A stretch of 63,137 nucleotides of DNA from Candidatus Gastranaerophilales bacterium (GCA_947624685.1 CANQLJ010000006.1:1-63137), one strand, 5' to 3'. Positions 8,324-18,432 are shown, numbered from the stretch's first letter. Made by a program: numbers and translations. Notes: generated by a model from the letters alone, not told the origin.

Positions 8324-11300
8324 TTATTTATTATCATTTAGTTTAAAATTCAAAATTACCTCAGATATATGATAAAACAAATCCGCCAATTTGTTAAATA
8401 TTTCATCAAAATCATCTTCATTTTTATTCATAAGAAGGATTCCTTTTGTTTTTGCAAGGTTTTTTGGAGGATGAGTAAATGTAAAATATTTTACATACTT
8501 TTTCTCGATTCTTGATTTTAAAATATTCCATTCATTTAATGTAAAAGGTGTGTTAATCCTTATTTGATTTCCAAGCTCGCGAACATGCGTGATATTAGCG
8601 TTTGTCGCTAATATTCTTAATCTTATTAATTTTATTAAATTATCAACACATTTTGGAATTGACGAGAATCTGTCTTTGAGGTTCAATTCCATGTTATCTA
8701 ATTCAACAAGGGTTTTGACGTCTGATAGTCTTTTATATTCAAGGATTTTTTGTTCATAGCTTTGGGCCCAAGAATCCGGTATATAAGCATCCGCATTAAT
8801 ATCAACAATAGCGGGCTCATTTTTTTGAATTTTATTATATTCGTAAGGGTTTTTGTTTTGCCTGTTTCTAATATCTTCAATACATTGATTCAAAAGTGAA
8901 CAGTACGTGTCAAAGCCGACATTGAGCATTTGGCCGTGCTGGCTTGTACCCAAGATATTTCCGACACCTCTAATTTCAATATCCCTTAGGGCAATCTTAT
9001 AGCCGCTTCCGAGGCTTGAAAAATCTTTTATTGATTGGAGCCTTTTTTGTGCTTGTTCGTTAATCATTTGAGATTTTTTATAAAAACAGAAGCAATAAGC
9101 CTGTTTTTCGCACCTTCCGACCCTTCCTCGAAGCTGATAGAGTTGTGCAAGACCGAAGTTTTGAGCGTCATGGATAATAATAGTGTTAGCGTTAGGAATA
9201 TCCAAGCCCGATTCAATAATTGTCGTACACAATAAAACGTCATATTTTCTGTTTGTAAAATCATATATGACTTCTTCCAGTTCTTTTTCGTTCATTTGAC
9301 CGTGAGCAATGGCAATTTTGGCGTTTGGAACAATTGAAGAGAGTTTTTGTTTAAATTTTTCTATTGTTTCAACTTTGTTATATAAATAAAATACCTGCCC
9401 GTCTCTTTGAAGTTCTTGATTTATCGCGTTTTTAACATAGGTCTCATTGAATTCCGTCACATAAGTTTTAATAGGAAGCCTGTTTTTAGGAGGAGTGTTA
9501 ATAACAGATAAATCTTTTAGGCCTGATAATGCCATATTTAATGTCCTTGGAATGGGAGTAGCACTTAGCGATAGTACGTCAATATTTTCTTTTAATTTTT
9601 TTAATTTTTCTTTGTGTCTAACACCAAACTTATGTTCTTCATCCACCACAAGCAAACCCAATTTTTTAAATTCAATGTCATTTGATAACAATCTATGAGT
9701 CGCAATAACGACATCGATATTACCTTCTTTTAAATTATTAATCGTTTCTTTTTGTTCTTTTTTGGAACAAAAGCGATTTAAAAGAGCGACATTAACGCTA
9801 AAAGGTTTAAACCTTTCTTTAATTACTTCAAAATGCTGCATGGTAAGAATCGTGGTGGGCGCTATCATTGCCGCTTGATAGCCTGACATCACGGCTTTAA
9901 ATATTGCTCGCATCGCAATTTCAGTTTTTCCAAAACCCACATCGGCGCAAATCAACCTATCCATCGGTCTTGTTGCTTCCATATCTTTTTTTGTATCAAT
10001 TATCGCCTTCATTTGATCGGGGGTTTCCGTGTATTCAAAATTTTCTTCCATTTCATATTGCCAAGCGGTATCGGGAAGAAATTCGATGCCATCAGACATT
10101 TTTCTTTTTGCGTATAAATCTAACAGGTCATAAGCAATGGCTTCAACTTCTTTTTTGGCTTTGGATTTTGTCAGCTCCCAAGACGCCCCTCCCATTTTGG
10201 ATAATTTTGGTTTAGTGTTGGCGCCACCTCTAAATCTGCACAAAAGATTAATCTGCTCCGCCGGCATAAACAGTTTATCCGACCCTTGATAGATAATTTC
10301 AAGGTAATCTTTTTGATTGTCATCAATTGTTTGTTTTGTAATACCGTTATATATACCTATCCCATGGACGCTATGAACAACGTATTCGCCGATTTTAATA
10401 TCATTAATCGAATCAATAAAATCAGCGCCTTGCTTATTTGAATAGTGTTTTTTTGTGGTTATATCTTTATTGTGGCGGTTGAATAGTTCTTTATCGGTTA
10501 GAAAAATTATATTTTGTGAGCTGATTTTTTTATCTGCCGATATTACACCCCCTGTCGTAATATCGGGGAAATAGAAAATGTCATCACTAAATATTTCAAA
10601 TTCGTCAAATATTTCTTTAATTCGATTAGGATAGTTTGTGCATAGAAAAATCTTATAGTTTTGATTTAAGTATTTTTTAATAAAATTTGATACTTCATTA
10701 ATATCAAAAGAAAACACGGGAGCTAAATCCATATCAAATTCAAGAGTTTTATCAAAATCATTATTTAAAAATGAATCAATTCCTATTCTTTTGAATTTCT
10801 TCAGTTTTTCTCTAAATTCACTATACGTAACATGATTTAAGTTTTCTAAAGGCAAAAGAAGATTGGTTTTGATGTTATCGTTATAGTCTTTTATAAAATT
10901 GTCGTCGATATTTTGAAATTTCGATAATATTTGAGTTGTTTGATTTAAAACGACAACATAATCATCCAAAAAATCAAAAGCACAGTAACTATCGTCTAAA
11001 ATATAATTAATATAATATTCAATCCCTTCAAAATAGCCGGCATTATTAATTTTTTCAATTAATTCATCTTTGATTTTTTTTGTAAAATCGTCGTCTTTTT
11101 TGATTTTTTCTATGTTTCTTATAAATTTATTCTTATTTTCATCATTTAAAATAAATTTAAAAACAGGATAAACATCCGCTTTTTCAATATGGGAGAAGCT
11201 TTTTTGAGTGGTTGGGTTAAAATATCTTATATCTTCAATAACATCGGCGAAAAATTCGATTCTAATCGGATTATAATCGAGAGCATAAATATCCAAAATA

Positions 11301-11803
11301 TCCCCTCGAAGCGCAAACTCACCAATATCAACAACATTTGTCACTCTTTTATAGCCAAAATCAATGAGTTTTTTTGCAATTAGAGAATAGTCAATCGAAT
11401 CATTTTTTTTAAAAGTCAAATGATTATTTATATAAAAATCCTTCTTTGTAAATTTTTCGCTAAATGCCTTAACGGGCGCAATCACAACCTCGGGCTTATT
11501 TAAAAATATATTAATCTGCTCTTGATATATATAATAGTTTTTCTCAAGCTCGCTATAAAGAGAAATCTCCTGGGGGTAGAGTATTTCGCTTTTAATTTTT
11601 AGAAGGTTTTCAAGGTCTTTTTGTGTTTTTAGAGCGGTTTGTTCGTCAAGTGCGATATAGAGGACTTTTTTGTTTTGTTTAATTAAAGATTTTATTAAAA
11701 ACAGATTAAAAGGCGGCAAAAACCCTGTCAAAACAAGATTATTGAGCGTTTTAGAATTGATAAAATTTAAAATAAAATCAAGTTTTATAAAATCAAAATC
11801 CAT
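8324..11803 (-). CDS. mfd: Transcription-repair coupling factor Mfd
   Basis: DNA translocase that removes stalled RNA polymerase and recruits UvrA. Seen: 1159 residues, full length. The N-terminal UvrB-like module is followed by the CarD-like polymerase-binding domain (GEYVVHSVHGIGIY, about residue 475), RecG-like helicase motifs (Walker A ADVGFGKTEIAMRA, box II VVDEEHKFG, SATPIPRTL), the translocation region (TIIESGLDIPNANT, QLRGRVGR) and the C-terminal regulatory domain (YIPDSWAQSYEQK). One base separates it from the acyltransferase gene upstream. Confidence 0.97.
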   Translation of the reverse strand: MDFDFIKLDFILNFINSKTLNNLVLTGFLPPFNLFLIKSLIKQNKKVLYIALDEQTALKTQKDLENLLKIKSEILYPQEISLYSELEKNYYIYQEQINIFLNKPEVVIAPVKAFSEKFTKKDFYINNHLTFKKNDSIDYSLIAKKLIDFGYKRVTNVVDIGEFALRGDILDIYALDYNPIRIEFFADVIEDIRYFNPTTQKSFSHIEKADVYPVFKFILNDENKNKFIRNIEKIKKDDDFTKKIKDELIEKINNAGYFEGIEYYINYILDDSYCAFDFLDDYVVVLNQTTQILSKFQNIDDNFIKDYNDNIKTNLLLPLENLNHVTYSEFREKLKKFKRIGIDSFLNNDFDKTLEFDMDLAPVFSFDINEVSNFIKKYLNQNYKIFLCTNYPNRIKEIFDEFEIFSDDIFYFPDITTGGVISADKKISSQNIIFLTDKELFNRHNKDITTKKHYSNKQGADFIDSINDIKIGEYVVHSVHGIGIYNGITKQTIDDNQKDYLEIIYQGSDKLFMPAEQINLLCRFRGGANTKPKLSKMGGASWELTKSKAKKEVEAIAYDLLDLYAKRKMSDGIEFLPDTAWQYEMEENFEYTETPDQMKAIIDTKKDMEATRPMDRLICADVGFGKTEIAMRAIFKAVMSGYQAAMIAPTTILTMQHFEVIKERFKPFSVNVALLNRFCSKKEQKETINNLKEGNIDVVIATHRLLSNDIEFKKLGLLVVDEEHKFGVRHKEKLKKLKENIDVLSLSATPIPRTLNMALSGLKDLSVINTPPKNRLPIKTYVTEFNETYVKNAINQELQRDGQVFYLYNKVETIEKFKQKLSSIVPNAKIAIAHGQMNEKELEEVIYDFTNRKYDVLLCTTIIESGLDIPNANTIIIHDAQNFGLAQLYQLRGRVGRCEKQAYCFCFYKKSQMINEQAQKRLQSIKDFSSLGSGYKIALRDIEIRGVGNILGTSQHGQMLNVGFDTYCSLLNQCIEDIRNRQNKNPYEYNKIQKNEPAIVDINADAYIPDSWAQSYEQKILEYKRLSDVKTLVELDNMELNLKDRFSSIPKCVDNLIKLIRLRILATNANITHVRELGNQIRINTPFTLNEWNILKSRIEKKYVKYFTFTHPPKNLAKTKGILLMNKNEDDFDEIFNKLADLFYHISEVILNFKLNDNK

Positions 11804-11804
11804 T

Positions 11805-12635
11805 TTATTGTCTGTTTTGCTCTTTCATTCCGATATTTTTGAGTCTTCGCTCAATATCTCTCCACCAGCTTAATCTTTGTTTAAATAAATATCGATAGCC
11901 CTCAAAGTTGCCTTTTGAAATTTGTTCCTGCTGCTTATCGCAAAATACTTCAAATTCGCGCTCTAATTTATGGCAAAATTCTTTTCTGTCATAGTGAAAT
12001 TCGCTGTAAGTTTGAACATTTCCAAATTCCAAAACGACTTCGGGCTTATCTTGTCTTAAAAACGTATAATTTACGCTCACGGGACAAATATTAATCCCGC
12101 CATATTTTTTTATGGCATTTTCGATTAAATATGCAATTCCCGTTTGAAAAACTTTCGGTTTGAAATGAGGCGGTCTGATTATTCCTTCGGCAAAAAGCCA
12201 AAAATTAATATCCGGTTTATCCAATGTTGTTACGGCATACCTTAGCGCTTTAACGGCGTCTTGGGGAGTTTTTTTATTAATCGGGAAGCAGCCTATATAT
12301 TGAAACAAAGGAAATCTGTTCATTTCTTCTATCATAAGGCGCAAGCGGCCTTTCATGATAAATCTTGCAACATTAAAACCTATTATCCCGTCCCACCAGT
12401 TGTTGTGATTGGTATAAAAAAGAATAGCTTTGGTTTTATCTCTGTTTTCAAGATTTTCAATACCTTTATACATCATGGAATGAAATCTTGCTTTAACCAT
12501 TCTCGGGAAAACAAAATCAGCAATAAAAAGCCAGAAAGGAATATCTTTTGCTGTTCTGAATTTTTCTTCTCGGTTTCTTAAAATAGTAGGAGGTACATTG
12601 CTGTATAAATGTTGAGGAGTTTCACTTACAGTCAT
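11805..12635 (-). CDS. PlsC-like 1-acyl-glycerol-phosphate acyltransferase family protein
   Basis: The family acylates lysophospholipids or related acceptors at the membrane. Seen: 276 residues; catalytic HX4D motif NHNNWWD (H77, D82); the glycine motif reads FAEGIIRPP instead of the common FPEGTR; ICPVSVNYTF forms the later conserved block. The tryptophan-rich box and the length resemble the less-studied PlsC branch rather than canonical PlsC, so the acceptor lipid cannot be named. It lies between the large ATPase gene (8-base gap) and mfd (1-base gap). Confidence 0.8.
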   Translation of the reverse strand: MTVSETPQHLYSNVPPTILRNREEKFRTAKDIPFWLFIADFVFPRMVKARFHSMMYKGIENLENRDKTKAILFYTNHNNWWDGIIGFNVARFIMKGRLRLMIEEMNRFPLFQYIGCFPINKKTPQDAVKALRYAVTTLDKPDINFWLFAEGIIRPPHFKPKVFQTGIAYLIENAIKKYGGINICPVSVNYTFLRQDKPEVVLEFGNVQTYSEFHYDRKEFCHKLEREFEVFCDKQQEQISKGNFEGYRYLFKQRLSWWRDIERRLKNIGMKEQNRQ

Positions 12636-12643
12636 AATTTCAC

Positions 12644-15600
12644 CTATTTATCTTGTAATATCCGATTTAGCTGACAATAAGCCTTAAAAGAAGTTAGCTT
12701 CTTTTCTGTTTTCTTTATATAATTTTTTAAGTTCAATTTAGCCGCCAAGTCAATTACCCTGTTGTACAATTTTATTATGTTTTGGGCATAGATATATTTT
12801 CGATTGTCGGCTTGTTCGTTTAGTCTTTCTCTTGCAATATCCGCTTTCAAAATTCCAAGACGCACTTGAAGATATTCAAGTTCATTACTTTGGGCACATT
12901 GCAGTGCAATATCGCAATACATTTGAGCGCTTTGTTTGTCATTTAATTTTAAATATGACTTAGCCAAAAGCTCTTGGAAAAGTATTTTAAAGAAGTAGTT
13001 ATTGTTTCTTGCGTTTTCACAGATTTTAACCGCTTTTTCACAAATTTCAATGCAATACATATCGGCTTTATTATTTGCCGTTGCGGCAGCTGAAATATAC
13101 CAGGCCAAAAGCGCACCGAGCGCAAGTTTTTTAGATGAAAAATATTGCATTTGTTCGCTTGATACTTCAATTGCCTTCAGATATGACCCTTCTTCAAGCA
13201 TTACATATGCAAGCAGTGTTTTTAAGAAATTTTTAGCGTTTTCATTGGCGCAATTATTAGCATATGTCGTTGCATCAAAAAGTTCTTCTTTAATTTTTTC
13301 AAAATCGAGCCTTAAAACTTTATTTATCGCATTAATTATATTCCATTCACAGACCAAATCCGCGGTATCTATGATATAAGCGTAGTTTTTGACAATATCT
13401 TGCAATATTGCATCCGATTCGTCAAAAAATCCTCTCGAAGTATTTGCCATAGCTTGGGCGTATTCGAGTTTGACCTTAAGATAATCAACGTTTGTGCCTT
13501 TTTCTTTTTGCAAAACCCTATCTATCTCATTTACAAGTTCAAACGCCAAAGGCGAACCTTGCTGGCAATAGCTTTGAGCAAGGATTATATTAGCGTCAAT
13601 CCAGGTGTAAAATATTTCGTTTTGGCTAATCCATTTATGTTTCGAAAAGAAGCTCAGGTGCTTTTGCAAAATCGGGTTTATTTCGCTATTAACAAGGCTT
13701 GAAATTTCTTCCCAAGAGCCTAATTTCAAAAGCGCATCAAGTTTTCTTGTTTTAATCAGTGCAATTTGAAGCTCAACATCGGATTTCTTTTGAGTTTTAT
13801 CTTTTGTATCAAAATATTTTAAAACGTTATCAACAAGCTCAACTACCGCATTATAGTCTTGTGTTAAATATGAACTTTTGATTAAATAGCCCGAAATATC
13901 GATGATTTTATTTTCATCGTCATTTTTTTGAGCGGATAAAATAACGTTTGTCAGATAATCTTTTGCTTCGCTCGGGCTTTTGTCATAGATTAATTTTCCC
14001 AAACGTTCACAGATATTGTTTTTAATGTAGTCGAAATTGTCCGTTTTTACACTCTCAAGCAAAATCAAGCTTTGCTTTTGGGCCATCGAATAGATGTTAA
14101 TGTCGCCAATATAGTTTGCATATTGGAGATTTTTTGTCCAAAGACTAAACGCAAGCTCTTTGTTTGATATAATTTGAGCTAATATCGGACAAATAAGAGG
14201 AGTTGAAATTGTCTTATTATTTAATTCTATCAAAAGTTTTTTGGCCGATTCTTTGATTAAATCTTCTTCTTTTGCTCTGATATAGCAATATGACCAGGTT
14301 AGAGAATTTTTAAAGCCATAAATATCGTCAACCTTTCTCTTTAAATATCCTTTTTTATCTAAAGAAGAAACGGTTGCGAAAAATTCAACTTCATTCAATT
14401 GAAAAACGTTCGATAACAATTGATAATCAAGCTTATCCCCCAATAGTGAAGCAACAAGTAAGAAAACGTATTCCTTTTGGTTTGTTTCTTTAAGAAAATC
14501 TAATCTTTCAAAGAAGCAATTTTCAAGCGTCGAAGGCAATTGAACATCGATATATTTTTCGTCAAATTTAACAATTTTATTTTGAACTTTTAGTATTTTT
14601 CTCTCAAAAAGATATTGTAAAATCTGCTCGATATAAGCGATGTTGCCTTGGGCATTATAGGCAATTTGAGAGAGTATTTCGTTATTTACTTCGCAATTTT
14701 CACCAAGAACTTTTTTGATAAATATTTTATTTTCGGAAATATTTTGGCTTCGAAGCGAAATATTCAAGCAATTGTTGTTATTTAAGACATTTGTTTGAAA
14801 ATACATTGAAATTGAATGTTGGTTTTTATAGCCTAAGACAAGCTTTGCGTCTCTTTCAAAGTAGTTTTCGTTGATTAAATATTTTAAAAATCCGTAAGAA
14901 GATTCGTCAATCAAATCAAAATCGTCAATTATGAAAATAACGTATTTTTGGTGTTTTAATAGGTCAAAGACGTCTTTTAAGTATTTATAAGTAATGTCTT
15001 TGTTGATTAAGATATTTTCAAAATAATCTTTTTTCAAAGGATATATAAGATTAGCAAGCGTTTCAAGCTTTTCTTCTTCGATTTTTTCAAGTTTTAATTT
15101 ATCCAGAACCCTTTTTTCAAAAGCTTTTATATTAAATTCATCTCTCAATACGCAAGGGCATTCAAAAAGATTCATAAAGAAGCTTTGAATTAGACCATAG
15201 GGGCTAACTTGGGTCAGTGCGCTGCATTGAGCGTGGAAAATATAAGAGTTTTTGGACTTTTGTCGATATGTTTTATAGTATAAGTCGTTTAAAAGATGGG
15301 TTTTACCCGCACCTCTTGGCGCATTAACAGACATTGCCCGAATTGAAGATGCGCTATCTAAGATATTATCAAGCAATATTGAAAGCGCTTTGTCATATTT
15401 CAATTCTTGAGATTGCTCAAAAACGGGTTTTTGTTCTAAAAATATCATTTTATATGAATTGGATGATATTTTAATGAGCGATAATTCGGCACAAAGCGTA
15501 GAATAAGCTCCGATTGAAACAATTATATCTTTTTCAAAACCGTATTTAAGAGTAATTATCTCATCAACCTGTTTAACTTCGCTTGGCGAAATAATAGCAA

Positions 15601-16639
15601 ATTTATAAGTTAATGAGCTGTTTAATTTTCGCTCAAGTATTTGGTTAAATTTGTCAAACTCGGCTTCAAATTGTTTAATTCTATCTAAAATTTTTGTGCT
15701 TTTAACGTAGTTATAGTTAAACATAACGATATGAGAATTTACAAATTCGCACATCGCTCCAAAGGATATTTTTATTGTCGTTTTGATGTTTTGAATAATT
15801 TCTTTTTCAAATTCTTTTCTGTCATACTGTTCAAGAACTTTTTCAAGATTTATAAAATCGATATATATTGCAAGCTGTCTCGGTTTTTGAACCGGTTGGT
15901 TATTGGATTCAATTGGCAAAATAGTATTATTCTTTGCTTCTTGAGGGTTTGTTTGTGTGTTTTGGTTTTGGGGATTTTGCGTTAGCTTTAAATTTTGCGT
16001 TGTATTTGAATTTTGTGATGTTTTAGGATTTTGTGTGTGGGGATATTTTTGTTTTTCAATTGGGGAAGAAGCGCCGGCGATGGTTTTAGCTTCATTTAAA
16101 ATATCATTATCTTTAATTTTAAATTTATGAATATCAGCTAATTGAGTGTCATTTTCAATAACGGAAGTTTTGCTGTTGGGTTGGTGAGATGAGTTAGAAG
16201 AATTCATCTCATTTAGAGCAGCTTTTGAAGTTATCTTATTTTGCATATCAAAACGAGAAAGAGTCGTTTGGCTGATATTAAGCTCTCTTTTTGAGTTTTT
16301 AACAAGATTAGAGTTATTGTTATTGTTGATATTATCAGTAATATCATCATCGATGGCTTTGTTTATGGCATTATCGATAGTTTTGTTAGTTGTTTTATTA
16401 TTTGGGGAAGCCGAAGAAAAGACATGGCCGCATTTTCTGCAAGCAGTGCTGTTTGGATAATTTGCACTTTTGCATTTCGGGCAGAATTTGACAAATTCAA
16501 ATCCGCACTTCGAACAGCTGACCATCCCAAGTCGGACGGGGGATGAACACTTGGGACACTTGAAGACTAATTTTAATTTACAGTTGGGACATATTGTATC
16601 TTCATTTGATACGTGTGTCTTACATTTCGGACAGATCAA
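12644..16639 (-). CDS. Large zinc-ribbon / cyclase-like / ATPase / TPR protein
   Basis: A 1331-residue multidomain protein. Seen in order: three C4 zinc ribbons (C3/6/17/20, C28/31/42/45, C53/56/67/70); a low-complexity Asn/Thr/Gln linker (about 75-252); a region resembling a degenerate class III nucleotidyl cyclase fold (about 255-400, starting QLAIYIDFINLEK); a STAND/AAA-type ATPase with Walker A APRGAGKTHL (440-449) and Walker B VIFIIDD (567-573); then about 650 residues of helical, TPR-like repeats. The known cyclase-ATPase-TPR layout suggests a signalling scaffold; the usual cyclase metal residues are not evident. It starts at a TTG with AGGA upstream. First gene of the operon with the acyltransferase and mfd. 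Confidence 0.8.
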   Translation of the reverse strand: MICPKCKTHVSNEDTICPNCKLKLVFKCPKCSSPVRLGMVSCSKCGFEFVKFCPKCKSANYPNSTACRKCGHVFSSASPNNKTTNKTIDNAINKAIDDDITDNINNNNNSNLVKNSKRELNISQTTLSRFDMQNKITSKAALNEMNSSNSSHQPNSKTSVIENDTQLADIHKFKIKDNDILNEAKTIAGASSPIEKQKYPHTQNPKTSQNSNTTQNLKLTQNPQNQNTQTNPQEAKNNTILPIESNNQPVQKPRQLAIYIDFINLEKVLEQYDRKEFEKEIIQNIKTTIKISFGAMCEFVNSHIVMFNYNYVKSTKILDRIKQFEAEFDKFNQILERKLNSSLTYKFAIISPSEVKQVDEIITLKYGFEKDIIVSIGAYSTLCAELSLIKISSNSYKMIFLEQKPVFEQSQELKYDKALSILLDNILDSASSIRAMSVNAPRGAGKTHLLNDLYYKTYRQKSKNSYIFHAQCSALTQVSPYGLIQSFFMNLFECPCVLRDEFNIKAFEKRVLDKLKLEKIEEEKLETLANLIYPLKKDYFENILINKDITYKYLKDVFDLLKHQKYVIFIIDDFDLIDESSYGFLKYLINENYFERDAKLVLGYKNQHSISMYFQTNVLNNNNCLNISLRSQNISENKIFIKKVLGENCEVNNEILSQIAYNAQGNIAYIEQILQYLFERKILKVQNKIVKFDEKYIDVQLPSTLENCFFERLDFLKETNQKEYVFLLVASLLGDKLDYQLLSNVFQLNEVEFFATVSSLDKKGYLKRKVDDIYGFKNSLTWSYCYIRAKEEDLIKESAKKLLIELNNKTISTPLICPILAQIISNKELAFSLWTKNLQYANYIGDINIYSMAQKQSLILLESVKTDNFDYIKNNICERLGKLIYDKSPSEAKDYLTNVILSAQKNDDENKIIDISGYLIKSSYLTQDYNAVVELVDNVLKYFDTKDKTQKKSDVELQIALIKTRKLDALLKLGSWEEISSLVNSEINPILQKHLSFFSKHKWISQNEIFYTWIDANIILAQSYCQQGSPLAFELVNEIDRVLQKEKGTNVDYLKVKLEYAQAMANTSRGFFDESDAILQDIVKNYAYIIDTADLVCEWNIINAINKVLRLDFEKIKEELFDATTYANNCANENAKNFLKTLLAYVMLEEGSYLKAIEVSSEQMQYFSSKKLALGALLAWYISAAATANNKADMYCIEICEKAVKICENARNNNYFFKILFQELLAKSYLKLNDKQSAQMYCDIALQCAQSNELEYLQVRLGILKADIARERLNEQADNRKYIYAQNIIKLYNRVIDLAAKLNLKNYIKKTEKKLTSFKAYCQLNRILQDK

Positions 16640-16730
16640 AACGAATATCCTAGATAACGTAAAATAACTACATTAGTATTATAATACAAATAATTTATTT
16701 TAAAAATATTATGTTAATTTTGTAAATTTT

Positions 16731-16759
16731 TTATTAAATTTCGATTTTTGATGTAAAAT
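16731..16759 (+). promoter_or_regulatory. Possible promoter giving a leaderless pdxJ transcript
   Basis: An extended -10 (TG then TAAAAT, 16754-16759) lies only 7 bases before the pdxJ ATG at 16767, with a poor -35 (TTATTA, 16731-16736, 17-base spacing). No Shine-Dalgarno precedes the ATG. If this -10 is used, transcription would begin at or next to the start codon. Confidence 0.4.
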
Positions 16760-16766
16760 TAAAACT

Positions 16767-17474
16767 ATGAAATTAGGAGTAAATATTGATCATATCGCGA
16801 CATTGAGAAATGCTCGCGCCGGGCTTGAACCCGATATAGTCGCTGCAGCTAAATTAGCATTAAATCACGACATTTTAGCTCTCACCATGCATCTGAGGGA
16901 AGATAGGCGCCACATAAAAGACGAGGATTTATATGAAGTTAAAAAACTGGGTGCAAAAATAAACCTCGAAATGGCCGCAACAAAAGAGATTCAAAAAATC
17001 GCTCTTGATATTGTCCCCTATAGCGTCTGTTTAGTCCCCGAAAGGCGCCAAGAAATCACCACAGAAGGCGGTTTAGATGTTGAAAGTCAAAGGGAATATC
17101 TAAAAGACTTTATTAAACCCTTAAAAGAAAAAGGTATTATAGTGAGCCTCTTTATTGATGCGCAAAACGGGCAAGTTCGCGCCTCAAAAGAAGTCGGGGC
17201 GGATTATATCGAACTTCACACGGGCAAATTTTCAAACGCTTTTGAAAAAGGAAGCTGCCAAAGGGAGCTAAATGAATTAAAAGATGCCGCAAAATACGCT
17301 CAAAATCTAGGTTTAAAGGTCAATGCCGGCCACGGGTTAAATTATAAAAATGTTTATTTAATGAAAGAAATAGATGGGCTTTGTGAACTTAATATCGGCC
17401 ATTCAATTATTTCAAAAGCGATTTTTTGCGGATTGGATAGGGCGATAGAAGAAATGCTCGAACTTATTAAATAA
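16767..17474 (+). CDS. pdxJ: Pyridoxine 5'-phosphate synthase
   Basis: Closes the pyridine ring of vitamin B6 from 1-deoxyxylulose 5-phosphate and 3-amino-2-oxopropyl phosphate. Seen: 235 residues, the normal size; TIM-barrel signatures LGVNIDHIATLRNAR at the N-terminus, MHLREDRRHI, VCLVPERRQE, SLFIDA, ELHTG and NAGHGLNY, all characteristic of PdxJ. It is divergent from the large ATPase gene. No ribosome-binding site is visible upstream. Confidence 0.96.
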   Translation: MKLGVNIDHIATLRNARAGLEPDIVAAAKLALNHDILALTMHLREDRRHIKDEDLYEVKKLGAKINLEMAATKEIQKIALDIVPYSVCLVPERRQEITTEGGLDVESQREYLKDFIKPLKEKGIIVSLFIDAQNGQVRASKEVGADYIELHTGKFSNAFEKGSCQRELNELKDAAKYAQNLGLKVNAGHGLNYKNVYLMKEIDGLCELNIGHSIISKAIFCGLDRAIEEMLELIK

Positions 17475-17488
17475 TTTTTAAAATTGGC

Positions 17489-17517
17489 TTGACAGAATTT
17501 TTTGTCTTGTATATATT
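17489..17517 (+). promoter_or_regulatory. Strong promoter of rplU-rpmA
   Basis: Consensus TTGACA (17489-17494), a 17-base spacer and TATATT (17512-17517), 72 bases before the rplU start. One of the best sigma-70-like promoters in the window. Confidence 0.85.
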
Positions 17518-17521
17518 AGAA

Positions 17522-17585
17522 AATGCAGATAGGTTGGTCGTGTCAAAATGCCTGGTTAGGCTACGATCCCTCAAAAGAAAGGACA
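17522..17585 (+). promoter_or_regulatory. Structured leader of rplU (L21 leader-like)
   Basis: The transcribed leader can fold: GGTCGT (17536-17541) pairs with ACGATC (17563-17568), enclosing GCCT/AGGC (17550-17553 with 17558-17561). L21 operons in several phyla carry leaders thought to bind a ribosomal protein. I infer similar autoregulation from position and fold only; I cannot match it to a described motif. Confidence 0.5.
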
Positions 17586-17589
17586 CAAA

Positions 17590-17949
17590 ATGTACGCAAT
17601 AGTTGAAACAGGCGGAAAGCAATATAAATTCGAAGAAGGCAGATATGTCGATATAGAATTGCTTGAAGCTAATGAAAACGATAAAATCACTTTTGATAAA
17701 ATTGTAATGCTTGTAAACGGCAAAAAATCAAAAGTCGGCAAACCTTATGTAGCTTCTGCTGCGGTTGATGGTACGGTTATGAAAAATGACAAAGCAAAAA
17801 AAGTAATCGTATACAAACAACGTCCCAAAAAAGGTACAAGGGTTAAACAAGGTCACAGACAACAATTCACTCGCGTTATGATTAACAAAATTAATACAAA
17901 ATCAAAAGCTGCCGCAAGTGAAAAAGCTGAAGAAGCAGGAGAACAATAA
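17590..17949 (+). CDS. rplU: 50S ribosomal protein L21
   Basis: Binds 23S rRNA in the large subunit. Seen: 119 residues; [17 protein letters not shown] at the N-terminus and the signature [20 protein letters not shown]; the C-terminus has an extra Ala/Glu-rich tail of about 16 residues. AAAGGACAC precedes the ATG. Paired with rpmA, 2 bases apart, as in most bacteria. Confidence 0.97.
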   Translation: MYAIVETGGKQYKFEEGRYVDIELLEANENDKITFDKIVMLVNGKKSKVGKPYVASAAVDGTVMKNDKAKKVIVYKQRPKKGTRVKQGHRQQFTRVMINKINTKSKAAASEKAEEAGEQ

Positions 17950-17951
17950 CA

Positions 17952-18206
17952 ATGGCACATAAGAAGGGTGTAGGTTCATCTAAAAACGGAAGAGACTCCG
18001 AAAGCAAGAGATTAGGTATCAAAAGATATGCTAATGAACAAGTTGTTGCCGGAAATATTATCGTTAGACAACGCGGAACAAAAATTCATCCGGGCAATAA
18101 CGTTGGTATGGGTAAAGACTATACAATCTTTGCTTTGACGGACGGAATTGTGAGATTTGAACCTTTCAGAAGAACAAGAAAAAAAGTCAGCGTTTACGCT
18201 CAATAA
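17952..18206 (+). CDS. rpmA: 50S ribosomal protein L27
   Basis: A protein near the peptidyl-transferase centre. Seen: 84 residues; it begins directly [16 protein letters not shown], without the N-terminal extension that Firmicutes remove with a protease, followed by [25 protein letters not shown] lies inside the end of rplU, 7 bases before the ATG. Co-transcribed with rplU. Confidence 0.97.
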   Translation: MAHKKGVGSSKNGRDSESKRLGIKRYANEQVVAGNIIVRQRGTKIHPGNNVGMGKDYTIFALTDGIVRFEPFRRTRKKVSVYAQ

Positions 18207-18260
18207 GTTTAGTTTAGCTTTTGCAAAATGTGCTTATTGAAACTTATTGGAATCGAACTC

Positions 18261-18290
18261 GACAAAATGAGACAAAATGAGACAAAATGA
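18261..18290. repeat. Three tandem copies of a 10-bp repeat
   Basis: GACAAAATGA occurs three times head to tail in the spacer between rpmA and tRNA-Asp. No function can be read. The rest of this spacer (18207-18432) shows no gene. Confidence 0.9.
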
Positions 18291-18432
18291 CGCGATAAGA
18301 TGATTCAACAGGATAAATAATTTATTTAATTGGACATTATTCTAAGGCCTAAACAATAGCGTAAAGCACACAATCTTTCTTGATTTTATTGATTTATCAA
18401 AAAAGATGTAAATTGAAAGTTTAATTATGGTT

